Made by a program: the position numbers and the translations under genes
Assembly: GCA_011109175.1 (NCBI GenBank)
Contig: RDEW01000030.1
Coordinates: forward strand, 552,094-616,093
Reading direction: 5' to 3'
Source: Dicyema japonicum
Taxonomy: Eukaryota > Dicyemida > Rhombozoa > Dicyemidae
DNA: 64,000 nt
Notes under the pieces: generated by a model
Told to the model about the DNA's origin: nothing
Databases searched by the model: none
Seen by the model: the letters and a program-made list of their open reading frames with translations, nothing else
Shown: piece after piece, positions 63,870 through 64,000 of the stretch
How the letters are laid out: the number at the start of each line of letters is the position of its first letter
How positions within the stretch are numbered: the first letter of the stretch is position 1

Positions 63870-64000
63870 CCCCATATTGGTTGAGCTGGTGACGTGGCTC
63901 TATTGCACACATGTCTTTTTCGTGCTTTTCTTCGGAATCTTTCACTATTAGCTCGTTCAATGTAAGAGGATTAAAATCGGATACTAAAAGAAGAAATTTA
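63870..64000 (+). mobile_element. Group A LINE 5' end, cut by window edge
   Basis: TTGGTTGAGCTGGTGACGTG is the group 5' end (compare 43140), and the frame then reads SFNVRGLKSDTKRRNL, the endonuclease start. It points away from the minus-strand fragments just to its left. Confidence 0.7.

Noticed and set aside
1-64000. Bacterial or viral origin
   Set aside because: Spliced metazoan genes, LINEs, SINEs and a Pol III tRNA gene are present; no operons, Shine-Dalgarno spacing or viral hallmark genes were seen.

Overview
The window looks like nuclear DNA of a small, AT-rich animal genome crowded with old transposons. Its conserved genes (ribosomal P1, ATR, FAN1, PAF1, EB1/MAPRE, pyridoxal kinase) are metazoan-type. 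Nearly every intron I could place is a GT...AG intron of only 21-33 nt, most often 22-24 nt. Such introns are characteristic of dicyemid mesozoans, so a Dicyema-like genome is my best inference. There is one clear tRNA gene, tRNA-Ala(UGC). No bacterial operons, CRISPR arrays or viral genes were seen.

Layout: 1-0.3 kb RPLP1 (minus, runs off the left edge); 0.4-10 kb retrotransposon debris, including a 5'-truncated LINE with target-site duplications (4.09-5.6 kb) and a fold-back element with 21-bp repeats (8.1-9.0 kb); 10.7-12.0 kb an unknown multi-exon gene (plus); 13.3-14.9 kb SINEs and a LINE tail; 15.7-16.1 kb pyridoxal kinase exons (minus); 16.9-19.4 kb LINE and hAT remnants; 20.7-22.95 kb FAN1 nuclease (plus); 23.5-25.1 kb repeats; 26.3-26.9 kb a doubtful small gene; 26.9-34.8 kb ATR kinase (minus, largest gene); 34.9-39.5 kb LINE pieces, including a young insertion with a 22-bp duplication; 39.7-40.2 kb a small GNAT-like gene (plus); 40.3-46.9 kb LINEs and SINEs, including a full-length RTE-like element with 12-bp duplications; 47.6-48.5 kb EB1 (plus); 49-53.2 kb hAT,LINE and SINE copies; 53.8-55.15 kb PAF1 (minus); 56.7-57.3 kb an atypical small GTPase (minus); 57.5-60.8 kb hAT ends, a MULE transposase and LINE debris; 61.6 kb tRNA-Ala; 61.8-64 kb a SINE, an unassigned stretch and an inverted LINE arrangement cut by the right edge.

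Three LINE groups recur. Group A is RTE-like: APE endonuclease, reverse transcriptase (RT) and a C-terminal tail with LFGHILRMD and RPRVTLP motifs. Group B is Jockey-like: a CCHC gag-like ORF1, APE endonuclease, RT and a terminal zinc knuckle. Group C resembles elements with a restriction-like endonuclease: PHD-type finger, a CRCG cysteine motif and a C-terminal FVPFAxETSG block. Groups A-C are my own provisional names. One SINE family shares its 3' end with group B, so group B probably mobilised it.

The cellular genes do not form one pathway. ATR and FAN1 both act in the response to stalled forks and DNA crosslinks and lie about 4 kb apart, convergently. Several conserved exons can be read only by allowing single-base changes in homopolymer runs, which may be assembly error or gene decay. 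All splice structures are read by eye from frame, GT/AG signals and remembered family conservation; no search was run.
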